NCBI GenBank assembly: GCA_035356615.1
Contig: DAOQSN010000010.1
Coordinates: 68,091 to 132,090 of the forward strand
Length of the DNA stretch: 64,000 bases
Origin: JAKQDH01 sp029558835
GTDB lineage: Bacteria; Planctomycetota; Phycisphaerae; UBA1845
Direction: 5' to 3'
The translations under genes and the position numbers were made by a program. Under the pieces are notes generated by a model, which worked only from the letters and a program-made list of their open reading frames with translations, was not told the DNA's origin and did no database searches. This document shows positions 1 to 8,870 of the stretch, piece by piece; position 1 is the first letter of the stretch; each line of letters opens with the position of its first letter.

Positions 1-2
1 GC

Positions 3-1250
3 TTCGCCACCGGCCTCGACGTCGGCAACTCGACGGTGGTGGCCACGCCGGGTGCCTCGCCGGGTGCCCGGGACTTTGATCTGGTCATGGGGTCTGCAGG
101 CCAAGTCGCGCTTGCCTGGAACGACGTTTCGGCCACTTATCTGGATCTTTGGGTTGCCTACTATGATCCCACCCTGGATGTCTGGAGCGCGCCGCGACAA
201 CTGACGGCCGATGACTCGGCCGAACGCTTCGTCAGCGGTGCTTTCGACGCCGCTGGCAATCTGTTGTGCGTCTACGACAAGACGCAGACGGTCTATGTGG
301 ATCGTGAGGAGTGGGTCAACGGGCAGCTCGTCGTCGTGGAAGACGTGCCCCAAGCGGGACAGAGCGATCTGTATTACATGATGTACACGTTGGGCGTCGA
401 TCTGGCGGTGGCCGTTGAGGACGTCAACGTGCAGCCATTGAATCCGTTTCCCGGCACGCTGGCGACGCTGTCAGCGCTGGTACACAACCTGGGCGAGGCG
501 CCGGCCGACAATATCGCAGTTGCCTTCTACGAGGGCGACCCAGGCGCCGGAGGGACGCTGATTGGCGCGGCCTTGCTGAGCGAGCCGCTAGCCGGCGGTG
601 ATTCGGCGGAGGCGACGATCGCGTGGAACGTCCCCACGACGACCGAGCCGGTGCAGGTTCACGTAGTGGTCGATCCGAACTTCGTGCAGGATGATCGCGA
701 CCGAACGAGCAACGCGGCCGCCATGCCGGTCCTCGCGCCTGACCTGACCATCAGCGAGGTCGTCGTCCAGGCGGCCGGGCCGCACCGTTTTCTCACCGCG
801 CGCGTGGCCAATGAGGGGGCCCTTACCGTGGCAAGTGCGGAGGTCGTGATGCGGCGCGGGTCCGCCACTGGCCCCGTGCTCGCCACGTTGACGACGACCG
901 CCCCCGTCGTCGCCGGGGCGTATCATGATCTGGCGTGGGTATGGGAGGATGTGCCGCTGCTTTACGGTGGACGGATCGACGTGTTCGCCACTGTTGATGA
1001 GGCGCACGTCGTCGATGAGTTTGACGAGGACAACAACGTGCGTTCGGCGAGCGTAACCGGACCGGCCGCCCCGCTCGGCGACTTTGATGTGGACGGGAAC
1101 GTGGACCTCGACGACTACAACATCTTCGCCGGTTGCATGCTTGGCCCCGAGGTGCAGTACCTGAGCGGCTGTGCATATACAGACCTTGAAACCGACGGTG
1201 ACGTGGACCTCGCGGACTTGGCAGTGTTACAAAGTGCCTTTGGCGGCTGA
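3..1250 (+). CDS. Secreted CARDB/dockerin-type protein, 5' end cut off by the window
   Basis: The reading frame is open from the first bases, so the N-terminus lies outside the window; only the last ~415 residues are present. Two beta-sandwich segments read like CARDB domains, roughly nt 400-700 and 745-1060; both have the hydrophobic pattern of a domain that displays a surface ligand-binding region outside the cell. The C-terminus carries two dockerin-like calcium loops, DFDVDGNVDLDD and DLETDGDVDLAD, separated by a Cys-containing linker. Such tails in planctomycetes are usually on exported proteins and may attach the protein to a surface partner. The missing N-terminus probably holds the functional domain. 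The domain type is clear; the function is not. Confidence 0.8.
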   Translation, partial: FATGLDVGNSTVVATPGASPGARDFDLVMGSAGQVALAWNDVSATYLDLWVAYYDPTLDVWSAPRQLTADDSAERFVSGAFDAAGNLLCVYDKTQTVYVDREEWVNGQLVVVEDVPQAGQSDLYYMMYTLGVDLAVAVEDVNVQPLNPFPGTLATLSALVHNLGEAPADNIAVAFYEGDPGAGGTLIGAALLSEPLAGGDSAEATIAWNVPTTTEPVQVHVVVDPNFVQDDRDRTSNAAAMPVLAPDLTISEVVVQAAGPHRFLTARVANEGALTVASAEVVMRRGSATGPVLATLTTTAPVVAGAYHDLAWVWEDVPLLYGGRIDVFATVDEAHVVDEFDEDNNVRSASVTGPAAPLGDFDVDGNVDLDDYNIFAGCMLGPEVQYLSGCAYTDLETDGDVDLADLAVLQSAFGG

Positions 1251-1288
1251 GCGGACTTTGGCACCGGGGAAAGCAACAGATCGTAGCG

Positions 1289-1319
1289 GGTGGCATGGCC
1301 AAGCGCAGCGCCGCCATGC
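1289..1319 (+). repeat. Palindromic dispersed repeat R1, left arm only
   Basis: The arm begins GGTGGCATGGCCAAGC and folds on itself (GGCATGGC against GCCATGC). It matches the left arm of fuller copies at 47558, 51563 and, inverted, 28406 and 57219. The right half here is degenerate or absent. Confidence 0.7.
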
Positions 1320-1500
1320 TTTCGCACACGGCACACGCTACGGTGGGCGATAGCCGGCCGGCGCCGTCGGCCGTGATCCGGCAACGAACCGGAGAGCCCG
1401 GTTGGATCACCCCACCAGGGCGCTACCAACGGACGCCGCCTCCACTACCGCCGATGCTACCTCCCCTCGCCGAATCCGCCGGCGAGTCGGCGCGGGCTGA

Positions 1501-1626
1501 GTACGTGTTCAGCGTGTGCGGCGCCCAGGGTGCCGTGCTTTCCCCCGACCGCGGTCGCGGGTAAGCATCCCTCTGCGGACGCGGTACATGCCCACCCCCG
1601 CCGGCGGCGGGTGAGGGCATGGCACC
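1501..1626 (+). repeat. Dispersed ~130 bp repeat R3, copy A
   Basis: Starts GTACGTGTTCAGCGT and ends with a GGTGAGGGCATGGCACC-type sequence. The inverted segment 38832-38959 matches along its whole length with scattered substitutions and small indels. No ORF is conserved between the copies, so this looks like non-coding repeat DNA. Confidence 0.7.
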
Positions 1627-1686
1627 TACGTTAAACGCGTGCCCGGCTGAAGCCCGCGCTGGCTGGGATGCCACCTGCAGGGCGGC

Positions 1687-2382
1687 GTGACTCGGGAGCT
1701 TCACGAGCGGGGTGGGCTGCGGCTGGTGGGCCGAGAAGCACTGTGCTCGGCCGGCGTTGTCCTGGCCGCCATCGGCGCGGGGTCGCCATGCTCGTCTCGC
1801 CGCGTGGAGGAGAAGATTCGCGGGCTGCGCCGCGTTCCGATGCGGCTGCGCGCGGATCTGGCAACATCGGGTCGTTACCGCGGCGCTGGCGAGCGGGTGT
1901 CACTCCCACCGGGCAAGCGCCTGCTCTGCATCGAGCCGACCGGCGAAGGCGCCCCGGCTCTCCCGCGGGAACTCACGCTTACGGAACTCGTAGCCGCGGT
2001 GACGCTCGCGAAGCGCTCGGGAGAGGCGGTCAACGAGCAGCAGTACGGGGCCGGCCTTTCGAACATCGCGCGGTACTCCGTCGAGGGCGGTGGGACGTAC
2101 TCGGCGCTGCGAATGCCCGGCCTTCGCGTGCCCATCGGCGTGTATGATTGCGAGTTCCGAGTCGTCACTGGAGTCCCGGCGCTCACCGGGCACAAACACC
2201 AGTTGGTCGCGCGTTGCGACGTGTGTCTGCTTCCCGCGCTGAGCCTGACTCTCCTGGTGGTGTCGCTTCTCTCCGGTCTTGGTTTCTGTGGTCTGGTAGC
2301 GATCGGGGTATGGCTCGCCGCCCGCGGTGCCCGGCAATGCCGCAGGCCGACGCCGGGCCCGGTCGAGACCCCATGCGACTAG
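1687..2382 (+). CDS. Hypothetical membrane protein
   Basis: A 231-residue frame with a GTG start. I do not recognise a family. Codon third positions are mostly G or C, as in neighbouring genes. The C-terminal part has one long hydrophobic segment of about 30 residues (roughly 185-215, rich in Leu/Val/Gly) followed by Arg-rich residues, which suggests a single C-terminal membrane anchor. The first ~40 residues are poor in coding character and the true start may lie further in. An overlapping minus-strand frame also exists but is Arg/Pro-rich and looks like a shadow. No operon context supports it. I regard it as possible rather than probable. Confidence 0.4.
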   Translation: MTRELHERGGLRLVGREALCSAGVVLAAIGAGSPCSSRRVEEKIRGLRRVPMRLRADLATSGRYRGAGERVSLPPGKRLLCIEPTGEGAPALPRELTLTELVAAVTLAKRSGEAVNEQQYGAGLSNIARYSVEGGGTYSALRMPGLRVPIGVYDCEFRVVTGVPALTGHKHQLVARCDVCLLPALSLTLLVVSLLSGLGFCGLVAIGVWLAARGARQCRRPTPGPVETPCD

Positions 2383-2441
2383 AGGCGCACGCAGGAGCGC
2401 ACGACCAGGCGAGAAGCGAAGAGGTCCCGTCTTCCGTTTCG

Positions 2442-2516
2442 TTACATGGTCTTCGCCCAGCCGAGGTAGCCGTAGAAGAGCACGACCCACAGGAACTTCG
2501 CCAGCAACGTCAGCAT
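2442..2516 (-). CDS. 24-residue hydrophobic small membrane peptide
   Basis: A very short ORF with an ATG start and a TAA stop, preceded by a perfect Shine-Dalgarno GGAGGT (2522-2527) five bases upstream. The peptide starts MLTLLAKFLWVV and ends GYLGWAKTM: a single aromatic-rich transmembrane segment with Lys at each side. It lies downstream of the two metalloprotease genes, beyond a strong hairpin, on the same strand. I do not recognise a family. The ribosome-binding site and amphipathic layout support translation; length alone prevents certainty. It could be a small accessory membrane peptide or a toxin-like peptide. Confidence 0.5.
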   Translation of the reverse strand: MLTLLAKFLWVVLFYGYLGWAKTM

Positions 2517-2561
2517 CGGTGACCTCCAGGTGCGAGTGCCGGGCGGCCGCGCGCCGCCCTC

Positions 2562-2610
2562 GATCCGCGGGCTTGCTCCCCTTGACGCCGAGCGTCAAGC
2601 GCGGCCCGCG
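2562..2610 (+). repeat. Short dispersed repeat R4 with hairpin, copy A
   Basis: A ~50 bp segment around CCGCGGGCTTGCTC followed by the perfect 8-bp hairpin CTTGACGC-cga-GCGTCAAG (2581-2599). A clearly related segment lies at 32544-32592 just after the third PilZ-type gene. Confidence 0.55.
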
Positions 2611-2657
2611 TGGCGGCAAGCTGGCCTGACCGGCGCGCGAGCGCGCATGGTCGTTTG

Positions 2658-2736
2658 GAAGGAAGGCGGGACAGGTTCGTTTCCCCGGCGGGCGGCTACG
2701 GGCGCCGGTGCGAAACGAACCTGCCCCCGTTCCTTC
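2658..2736 (-). terminator. REP-like long inverted repeat, probable terminator
   Basis: Two arms of about 25 bp share GAAGGAA and CAGGTTCGTTTC, with the perfect 12-bp inverted pair at 2672-2683 and 2712-2723. It begins 11 bp beyond the stop of the metalloprotease gene at 2747, in a position to end that transcript. The layout resembles planctomycete REP-like palindromes as much as an ordinary terminator. Confidence 0.6.
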
Positions 2737-2746
2737 TGTTCAGGGC

Positions 2747-5455
2747 CTAGCCGCTGATCGTGTACTTTGCCTCGAGCGCCTTGTTGATCCGCTGCCGGGA
2801 GTCAACCAGGTGCGCCCGGCTGTAGGCATCCAGTTGGGGCCCTGTCTTGTCCAGCGTCTGCCCGATGCGCTGTTCCAGCTCCTTGATGGTCAGCCGCCCC
2901 AGGGCGTGGACGTCGGGGTGCACTCCGGTGCCACGTGGTGACACTACCAGCTCGATCAGACGCTGCAGATACTCCCGCTGGAGGTTACGCCGGAAGCTGG
3001 GGATCAGCGGCGCGCGGTTGGTGTACGCGGTCCCCGCGGGCGCCTGGGCACCCGTCTCCAGCTCCGACCAGATCGCCTGTGTCAGCGTGCCGAACAACTC
3101 GGGCACGCCGAACGCATCCTCCGTCGCCGGCACCTTCAGCTCCGCGTCGTACACGCGGTTGACCGTCACCGGGTTGAGTACCTGGAACAGCGCCCCCATC
3201 TGAATGGCCAGCACGCGCCGGTGCAGGTCGAAGTCGAGCTCGCTGTCGGCCGCGTCCGAGTCCCAGTGCAGCCAGCGTCCGGCCGCCAGGCGGTTGAGCA
3301 ACTCCGGCGGGAACTGGAAGCTCTTGGCGGAAAGCACGGTATCCGCCACGAAGCGCAGCGCCTCGCGTTGCTCGGCCGCCGGCACCACGACGATCGGCGG
3401 GCGGGCGTTGGGGGTGCCCTTGTGGTCCCGATTCAGGTACTGCCCGCCGACGAGCCGCCCGGCAGTCTGCGCGCCGAAACTGTATTGTCCCAACAGGAAC
3501 GAGAACGCGCGGCGGGCCGCCTGGTAGCTCTTGCCGTCCTCGACGGCCCATTCCAGCCCGTCCTTCCAGAGCCGCTCGGCCAGTCCGATGCGGTCTTTGG
3601 CGAAATCCACCGGGTTCTTGCCCATGTCCCAGCGGTTGACCGTCGGGTCCGGGTACAGATTGGAGGTGTCTTCATCCGTGGCGTAGTCGAGCCCCGGCTC
3701 GGCGCTGCGGGCCGCGATTGCCTTGAGCATGTCCGCCTCGCTCTTGGGCGCCGCCTCGTTGCCCGGCTCGGGCGTGAACGTGCGGTAGCCGTAGTCGATG
3801 GCCCACAAGTCGTAGGGGCCCAGCAGCGGCGACACGTACAGGCCCTGCGCCTCTGGCGTGGCCGCAAAAACGTACGCGTTGTAGTCCATGACGCTGGCCG
3901 ACGTGGCCGACGGCCGGTCGCTGCGGACGCTCTTGATCTCCTCCAGGGGCAGCCAACTGCTGGCCTTGAAGTTGTGACGCAAGCCCAGCGTGTGGCCCAC
4001 TTCGTGCGTGACCGTCTCCTTGATGGCCTGGCCGATGAACTCCTCCGTCAGTCCGCCGGCGCCCGCTTGGGCAGCCGTCAGCGCCGCCAGGGCCAGCTCC
4101 CGCGCGCCGCCAAGTCCGATCTCGCACATGCTGCTGTGCCCATGCTGCCCGCAGCAAGCGCCGTGCTGCGCGCGGTAGAGTTCCAGCGGCGTCGGCGGCG
4201 TCGGCTCGGGAGCAATCAGGGCCGCCGGCGTGAAGTCCCATTCGGGGTGGTGGGCCAACAGGTCCTCCACGGCGAAATCGGTGAAGCTGGCCGTCGCCCG
4301 CGGGCCCAGGACATCGTGCTGCAACTGCAACGAGCGGACGAACGAATCATCGAAGATGATGTCCGCGTCCAGAATCTGCCCGGTGAACGGGTTGGCGCGG
4401 GAGGGCCCCATCGCGAACGCCTGCCCGGTCACGATCCAGCGGAAGAAGTTGTAGCGGACGTCCTCTGGATCGAGGTCCTTCGTCTGTTCATCGGAGTCGC
4501 TCTGCTGGATGACCTTGATGGCGTTGCGCAGCCCGGCCGCCTCGAACGCGTTGTTCCACTCCAGGATGCCCTCGCGCACGTAATGGCGGAACTTCACCGG
4601 CACCGTCTTCTCGATGTAGAAGACGATCTGGTCCTGCGGCAGCACGTCGGAGACCTTCGCCTCCGGCTCGGCCTTGCGCAGGTGCCAGCGGTGGATGTAG
4701 CGCTTGAACGTTGTGTCGGCCTCATGCGGGCTCGACCAGTCGCGCACGGCCGTCAGGAAGTAGCCGACCCGCGGGTCCGCCTCGCGCGGTGTGTAGCCGT
4801 TGTCCTGCGGCAGTCTGGAGAGGCTGTAGTGCAGGCCGACGATCTGCCCGCTCGGGCCTTGCATCATGGCCGCGTCCACGCTGATTTCCGTGTTGTTGGG
4901 GAAGTTCTTGACGGCTCCGTAGCGGCTCAGGTTGGCATCGAGGCTGCCGCCGAAGATGCCCCCCGCGCCGATCAGGTCCTGCTTGAACAAGTCACCCAGG
5001 TCAATCACCGGGTCACCGTCGATCTCCGTCCGGATCGGCACCGCCCGGATGATGTTGTCCGGGTAGCTGCGGCTGATGACGTCATCGACCGGCGAGCCGG
5101 TGCCCTTCTTGTAGCGCGGGTCCGCCTCCATCAGGACGAGCTTCTTGCCCACGCGGTCGAAGTACACTGCGGCGTCGTTCCATTGCCAGCCGGCGAAGAA
5201 CGGCCCGCGGGCGATGGAACTGGCCACCAGGAAGTTCTGCCTCAGCAGACCCTTCGGAACGCGCGCCAGCAGCCGGTCATCCTTCTCATGATGGTAGAGG
5301 GTAAGGAAACCCTCTTTGACCTTGGTGTCTTTGGTGACCTCCTCGAACTTCGGGAACTCCGGCTCATCCGCCCACACCGCGGCTGCCGGTAGCGCGAAGG
5401 CCGCCAGCAGCACCAGCCTCACCCAACTCGTCCTGCCAAGCCGTGTCTCGTTCAT
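2747..5455 (-). CDS. Secreted zinc-dependent metalloprotease (DUF5117/DUF4953 type), copy 2
   Basis: A 902-residue protein with a signal peptide (residues 1-29, ending AVWADEPE). The extended zincin motif HEVGHTLGLRH lies near residues 480-492, followed by SVMDYN, a Met-turn-like sequence of metzincin peptidases. An upstream beta-rich domain of the DUF5117 kind and a long C-terminal helical part match the usual layout of large planctomycete and Bacteroidetes zinc-dependent metalloproteases. An SD (GAGGAG) sits 9 bases before the ATG. It follows a full-length paralogue at 5588-8404 with a 132-bp gap and is probably co-transcribed. It likely degrades proteins in the periplasm or outside the cell; the substrate is unknown. 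Confidence 0.9.
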   Translation of the reverse strand: MNETRLGRTSWVRLVLLAAFALPAAAVWADEPEFPKFEEVTKDTKVKEGFLTLYHHEKDDRLLARVPKGLLRQNFLVASSIARGPFFAGWQWNDAAVYFDRVGKKLVLMEADPRYKKGTGSPVDDVISRSYPDNIIRAVPIRTEIDGDPVIDLGDLFKQDLIGAGGIFGGSLDANLSRYGAVKNFPNNTEISVDAAMMQGPSGQIVGLHYSLSRLPQDNGYTPREADPRVGYFLTAVRDWSSPHEADTTFKRYIHRWHLRKAEPEAKVSDVLPQDQIVFYIEKTVPVKFRHYVREGILEWNNAFEAAGLRNAIKVIQQSDSDEQTKDLDPEDVRYNFFRWIVTGQAFAMGPSRANPFTGQILDADIIFDDSFVRSLQLQHDVLGPRATASFTDFAVEDLLAHHPEWDFTPAALIAPEPTPPTPLELYRAQHGACCGQHGHSSMCEIGLGGARELALAALTAAQAGAGGLTEEFIGQAIKETVTHEVGHTLGLRHNFKASSWLPLEEIKSVRSDRPSATSASVMDYNAYVFAATPEAQGLYVSPLLGPYDLWAIDYGYRTFTPEPGNEAAPKSEADMLKAIAARSAEPGLDYATDEDTSNLYPDPTVNRWDMGKNPVDFAKDRIGLAERLWKDGLEWAVEDGKSYQAARRAFSFLLGQYSFGAQTAGRLVGGQYLNRDHKGTPNARPPIVVVPAAEQREALRFVADTVLSAKSFQFPPELLNRLAAGRWLHWDSDAADSELDFDLHRRVLAIQMGALFQVLNPVTVNRVYDAELKVPATEDAFGVPELFGTLTQAIWSELETGAQAPAGTAYTNRAPLIPSFRRNLQREYLQRLIELVVSPRGTGVHPDVHALGRLTIKELEQRIGQTLDKTGPQLDAYSRAHLVDSRQRINKALEAKYTISG

Positions 5456-5587
5456 CGCACCGTTCTCCTCGAACGTCCCGTGCCGTCTCGTTATTCGCTA
5501 CCATCAGGTCCCGCGACCCTACCTCGCTTAGCCTCCGCGGCGGGCAGAGCCCGCCCTACGCCTGCCTCTTGCCTCTTGCCTTCTTCC

Positions 5588-8404
5588 TTACAACCGGTAC
5601 TCCGCCGCCAGCGCCCGATCGATGCGGGACTTGGCCTCGTCGAAGTGCGCCCGGGTGAAGTCATCGAGCTTGCCGGCCGTGCCTTGCTCCAGCAGCTTGC
5701 CAAGTCGCTCCGCAAGCTGCCCCAGCTTGAGACAGACGACCGCGTGTACGTCCGCATTAGCGCTCCGCCCTGGTTGCGAAAGCACCAGGTTGAGCAGCAT
5801 GCTCAGTTGCTGGCGTTGCAGGTTGCGGCGGATGCTGCTGACGAACGGCTTGCGATTGGTGAAGCTGCGGGAGGGCGTCTCGTTGAGCTCCGCCCAGACG
5901 GCGTCGGTTACCGTGCACAGAAGCTCCGGTACGGTGAGCGCGTCCGCGTCGGTCGGCACCTTCAACTCGGCATCGTACACGCGGTTGAGCAGCACCGGGT
6001 TGAGCAGGTAGAGCAACGCCTGATACTGCACGCGGGCGATGCGCTCATGCGCCGGGTAATCCAGCGTCGAGTCGTAGGCATCGGAATCCCAGTGCGACCA
6101 CCGCCCGGCCGCCAGCTTGTTGAGCAGGGCCGGGTCGAAAATGAAGTCCTTGTCGGAGAAGACGGTCTTGGTCACCAGCTCCAGTGCCGCTCGCTGTTTG
6201 GCGACGGGGACGATCTCGATGGGGGCGGGGGCGTTAGGATCGCCCTTGTGGGCCCGGCTGAGGTACTGCCCGCCGACGTAGCGGACCGCGAAGCCGACGG
6301 TCCGGCCATACTCGGCCAGCAGCATGTCGAACGCCCGCCGCAGCTTGGCGTAACTGTCCCCGTCCTCGACCGCCCAGTCCGCGACGTTCTTCTGCAGGCG
6401 GCGCACCATGTCCATGCGATGGTTGGCGTATTCCAGCAGGTCGCTGCCGTTGTCGAAGCGATTGACCAGCGGGTCCGGCGCGAAGAAGCCGGTGTCCTCG
6501 TCGGTGCCGTAGATGTGTCCCGGCTCGGCCACGCGCTCGAGCACGGCCTTGAGCAGGGCGGCCTCGTCCTTGTGCTTCTGCCCGTCGGGGATGCCGTAGC
6601 CATAGGTGATCGCCCATTCGTCATACGGTCCCACCGCCTGGGTGACGAACAGGCCCTGCTTTTCCGGGTCCGGATGGATGATGCCCGGGTTGTAGTCCAT
6701 GATCGACGCGCAGGTCGGCACGTTCGGGTCGGTGGTGCTGAGAATCTCCTCCACCGACTTCCAACTGCTGGCCTTGAAGTTGTGCCGCAGGCCGAGCGTG
6801 TGACCGACCTCGTGCGTGGTTACCTCGCGCACCATCTGCCCGACGAATTCCTCGCTGAGGTCCTTGCGTCCGGTTGCCTCCAGCGCGGACATGGCCAGGG
6901 CCATTTCGTGGGCCAGGCCCGTGGCGTAGGTGCAGTACCCCGGCTGGTGCATCAAGTGCTCCAGCACATCCGGTTCGGGGCGGTTGGCGGAGCCGGACAG
7001 CCGCGTCGTGTCGGGCAGCAGGTACTCTGTTTGCCCCGTGAACTTCCATTCCGGGTGCTGGTCAAGGAAGGCGTTGAGCTGGGCATCCTCCTCCAGGCCG
7101 AGCCCGGTGCCGCTGTACGTGGCGTACTGACGCTCCCAGCTTCGCACCATCGAGTCGTCGAAGATGATGTCCGCGTCGAGAATCTCGCCGGTCAGCGGAT
7201 TGGCGAGCGACGGCCCCATCGCGAAGCCGCGCCCGCTCACAATCCAGCGGAAGAACGCGTAACGCACGTCCTCCGGGTCCTTGTCGGCGTGCACGGTGTC
7301 GGTCTGCTGCTCGATCTGCACGGCGTTGCGGATGCCGGCCTTCTCAAACGCCCGGTTCCATTCCAGGATGCCCTCCCGCACGTAGCGGCGGTACTTCACC
7401 GGGACGGTCTTCTCGATGTAGTACGTGATGTGGTGGTCCGGGTCCGCGTCGGAGACTTCCTTGCTCGGTTCGGCCTTGCGCACGTCCCAGCGGTGGATGT
7501 ATCGCTTGAAAATGGTGTCCGCGTCGTGCGGTACCGACCAGTCCTTGATGGCCGTGATGAAGTAACCCACGCGCGGGTCGGCCTCGCGCGGCTTGTAGTC
7601 GCTCTTGGGCAGCTCGACGATGCTGTAGTGGACTTGGGCCCGCGTGCCGCCCTGGTTGCCCGGTCGCATGATGGCCGCGTCCACCGCCACCTCGACGTTG
7701 CGCGGGAACGCCTTGCGCTTCGCCCAGCGGCTCAGCGAGGCATCCAGCCCGCCGCCGTACACTCGACCGATGCCCGCGAGGTCACCCTTCTTGAACAGGT
7801 CCCCCAGGTCGATCACCGGGTCCTGCCCGCGCTTGCACACGATCGGCACGGCCGTCACGATGCGGTCGGTGTACGTGCGCCCCACGACATCGGCCACCGT
7901 GGACTTCTCGTCCGTCTTGTTACTCAGGTCAGGCTCGATGAGCACCAGTTTCTTGTCAATCTCGTGCCATTGCACGACGTTGCTGCCCCACATGTAGCCC
8001 GCCAAGTCGGGGCCCGCGGCGATGCTGCTGGCCAGCAGGAAGTTCTTCTTGAGCATCTTGTTGGGAACCACCGCCAGGAGCTGATCGTCCTTCTCCCGAT
8101 AGAACAGGGGGAAGAGGCCGTTCTCGCCCTGCGGCCCCAGGACTTCCTTGTGTTCCTTGGCCACCTCGTCGAACTTGGGCAGTTCATCCTCCTTGCCCTT
8201 CGCCTCGCCCGGCCCCGACCGCTGACTCACCAGCTCGGCCGTCGCCAGCGGGTTGCCGGGCAGGGCCGCCGGGGCCTCGGGCTCGGCAGCCGGTACCGGC
8301 GTGTCGGCCACCAGAACGCCCACGCTGCCGAGCAGTAGCAACCCCATGCCGGTCACCACCCACACCTGGGCCCTGTTTCGCAACGTCTTGCGCCTTGCCT
8401 TCAT
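5588..8404 (-). CDS. Secreted zinc-dependent metalloprotease (DUF5117/DUF4953 type), copy 1
   Basis: A 938-residue protein, first of a tandem pair. It has an N-terminal membrane or signal segment (residues 11-33) followed by a Pro/Ala linker. HEVGHTLGLRHNF near residue 527 gives the zinc ligands and catalytic Glu, and SIMDYN follows as the Met-turn-like sequence. Homology with the next gene runs over the whole length, including a shared FKRYIHRW segment and the EKTVPVK segment. An SD (AAGGAG) lies upstream of the ATG. The N-terminal linker is longer than in its neighbour. Family assignment is firm; whether the two have different substrates cannot be seen. Confidence 0.9.
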   Translation of the reverse strand: MKARRKTLRNRAQVWVVTGMGLLLLGSVGVLVADTPVPAAEPEAPAALPGNPLATAELVSQRSGPGEAKGKEDELPKFDEVAKEHKEVLGPQGENGLFPLFYREKDDQLLAVVPNKMLKKNFLLASSIAAGPDLAGYMWGSNVVQWHEIDKKLVLIEPDLSNKTDEKSTVADVVGRTYTDRIVTAVPIVCKRGQDPVIDLGDLFKKGDLAGIGRVYGGGLDASLSRWAKRKAFPRNVEVAVDAAIMRPGNQGGTRAQVHYSIVELPKSDYKPREADPRVGYFITAIKDWSVPHDADTIFKRYIHRWDVRKAEPSKEVSDADPDHHITYYIEKTVPVKYRRYVREGILEWNRAFEKAGIRNAVQIEQQTDTVHADKDPEDVRYAFFRWIVSGRGFAMGPSLANPLTGEILDADIIFDDSMVRSWERQYATYSGTGLGLEEDAQLNAFLDQHPEWKFTGQTEYLLPDTTRLSGSANRPEPDVLEHLMHQPGYCTYATGLAHEMALAMSALEATGRKDLSEEFVGQMVREVTTHEVGHTLGLRHNFKASSWKSVEEILSTTDPNVPTCASIMDYNPGIIHPDPEKQGLFVTQAVGPYDEWAITYGYGIPDGQKHKDEAALLKAVLERVAEPGHIYGTDEDTGFFAPDPLVNRFDNGSDLLEYANHRMDMVRRLQKNVADWAVEDGDSYAKLRRAFDMLLAEYGRTVGFAVRYVGGQYLSRAHKGDPNAPAPIEIVPVAKQRAALELVTKTVFSDKDFIFDPALLNKLAAGRWSHWDSDAYDSTLDYPAHERIARVQYQALLYLLNPVLLNRVYDAELKVPTDADALTVPELLCTVTDAVWAELNETPSRSFTNRKPFVSSIRRNLQRQQLSMLLNLVLSQPGRSANADVHAVVCLKLGQLAERLGKLLEQGTAGKLDDFTRAHFDEAKSRIDRALAAEYRL

Positions 8405-8870
8405 CGTTTACTGCTCCTTACGTGTTCGTGGATCTGGCTTGCCTGGTTCATGCAGGTCACCGGCGGGGCTGGACGCTCCGCCTGCGCGAACGCGACACCC
8501 TCATGGATGTGCGCGGTTTGCCCACTGCTCGCGCGTTGAGCGCCGCCGGCAGTCCGAGGCCGGTAGGACGCCCAATGCAGAGTTTCTTCGGCCGGTTACC
8601 GCCTATGTCCCCAGCGGTTCTACCCCAGGTGGGATGCCGCCTCGTTCCCCGTGCGTGCCACCGGCCAGCCGAGTCTCCTCCCGCGCGGCCCGGCCGATAC
8701 GTCTATCAGCAGCATAAGACCCTCGCGCCAGTATTGCTGCGCGCTGGACAAGTTCTTACGCGCAGCACCGAGGATCGCGCGTACCCTGGGCGGTGGCCCG
8801 CACGCCTGCACCGGGCAGGCGGGGCACGCGCCCACCGCCTCCGCCGACAGCACTGATACGTTGGTCTTCG
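8405..8870. other. Intergenic stretch, nothing recognised
   Basis: Between the ferritin stop and the first metalloprotease start. I see no ORF with a good ribosome-binding site, no tRNA-like sequence and no strong terminator. A minus-strand frame continues open past ferritin in another frame but looks like random high-GC ORF. Confidence 0.4.

Larger units (their letters stand above)
1251..1686. other. Intergenic stretch with two dispersed repeats
   Basis: No convincing gene. It holds the left arm of the GGTGGCATGGCCAAGC palindromic repeat (1289-1319), whose right end may survive in degenerate form near 1400-1430. It also holds one copy of a ~130 bp repeat (1501-1626) that recurs inverted at 38832-38959. 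Confidence 0.6.

Noticed and set aside
1900..2619. 239-residue minus-strand frame near the hypothetical membrane protein
   Set aside because: Arg/Pro-rich without hydrophobic or domain pattern; the plus-strand frame is more protein-like, though still doubtful.
3221..5392. Long plus-strand frames opposite the metalloproteases (also 5480-8338)
   Set aside because: Shadow frames of high-GC coding DNA; no domain, and the minus-strand genes have signal peptides, zinc motifs and good ribosome-binding sites.
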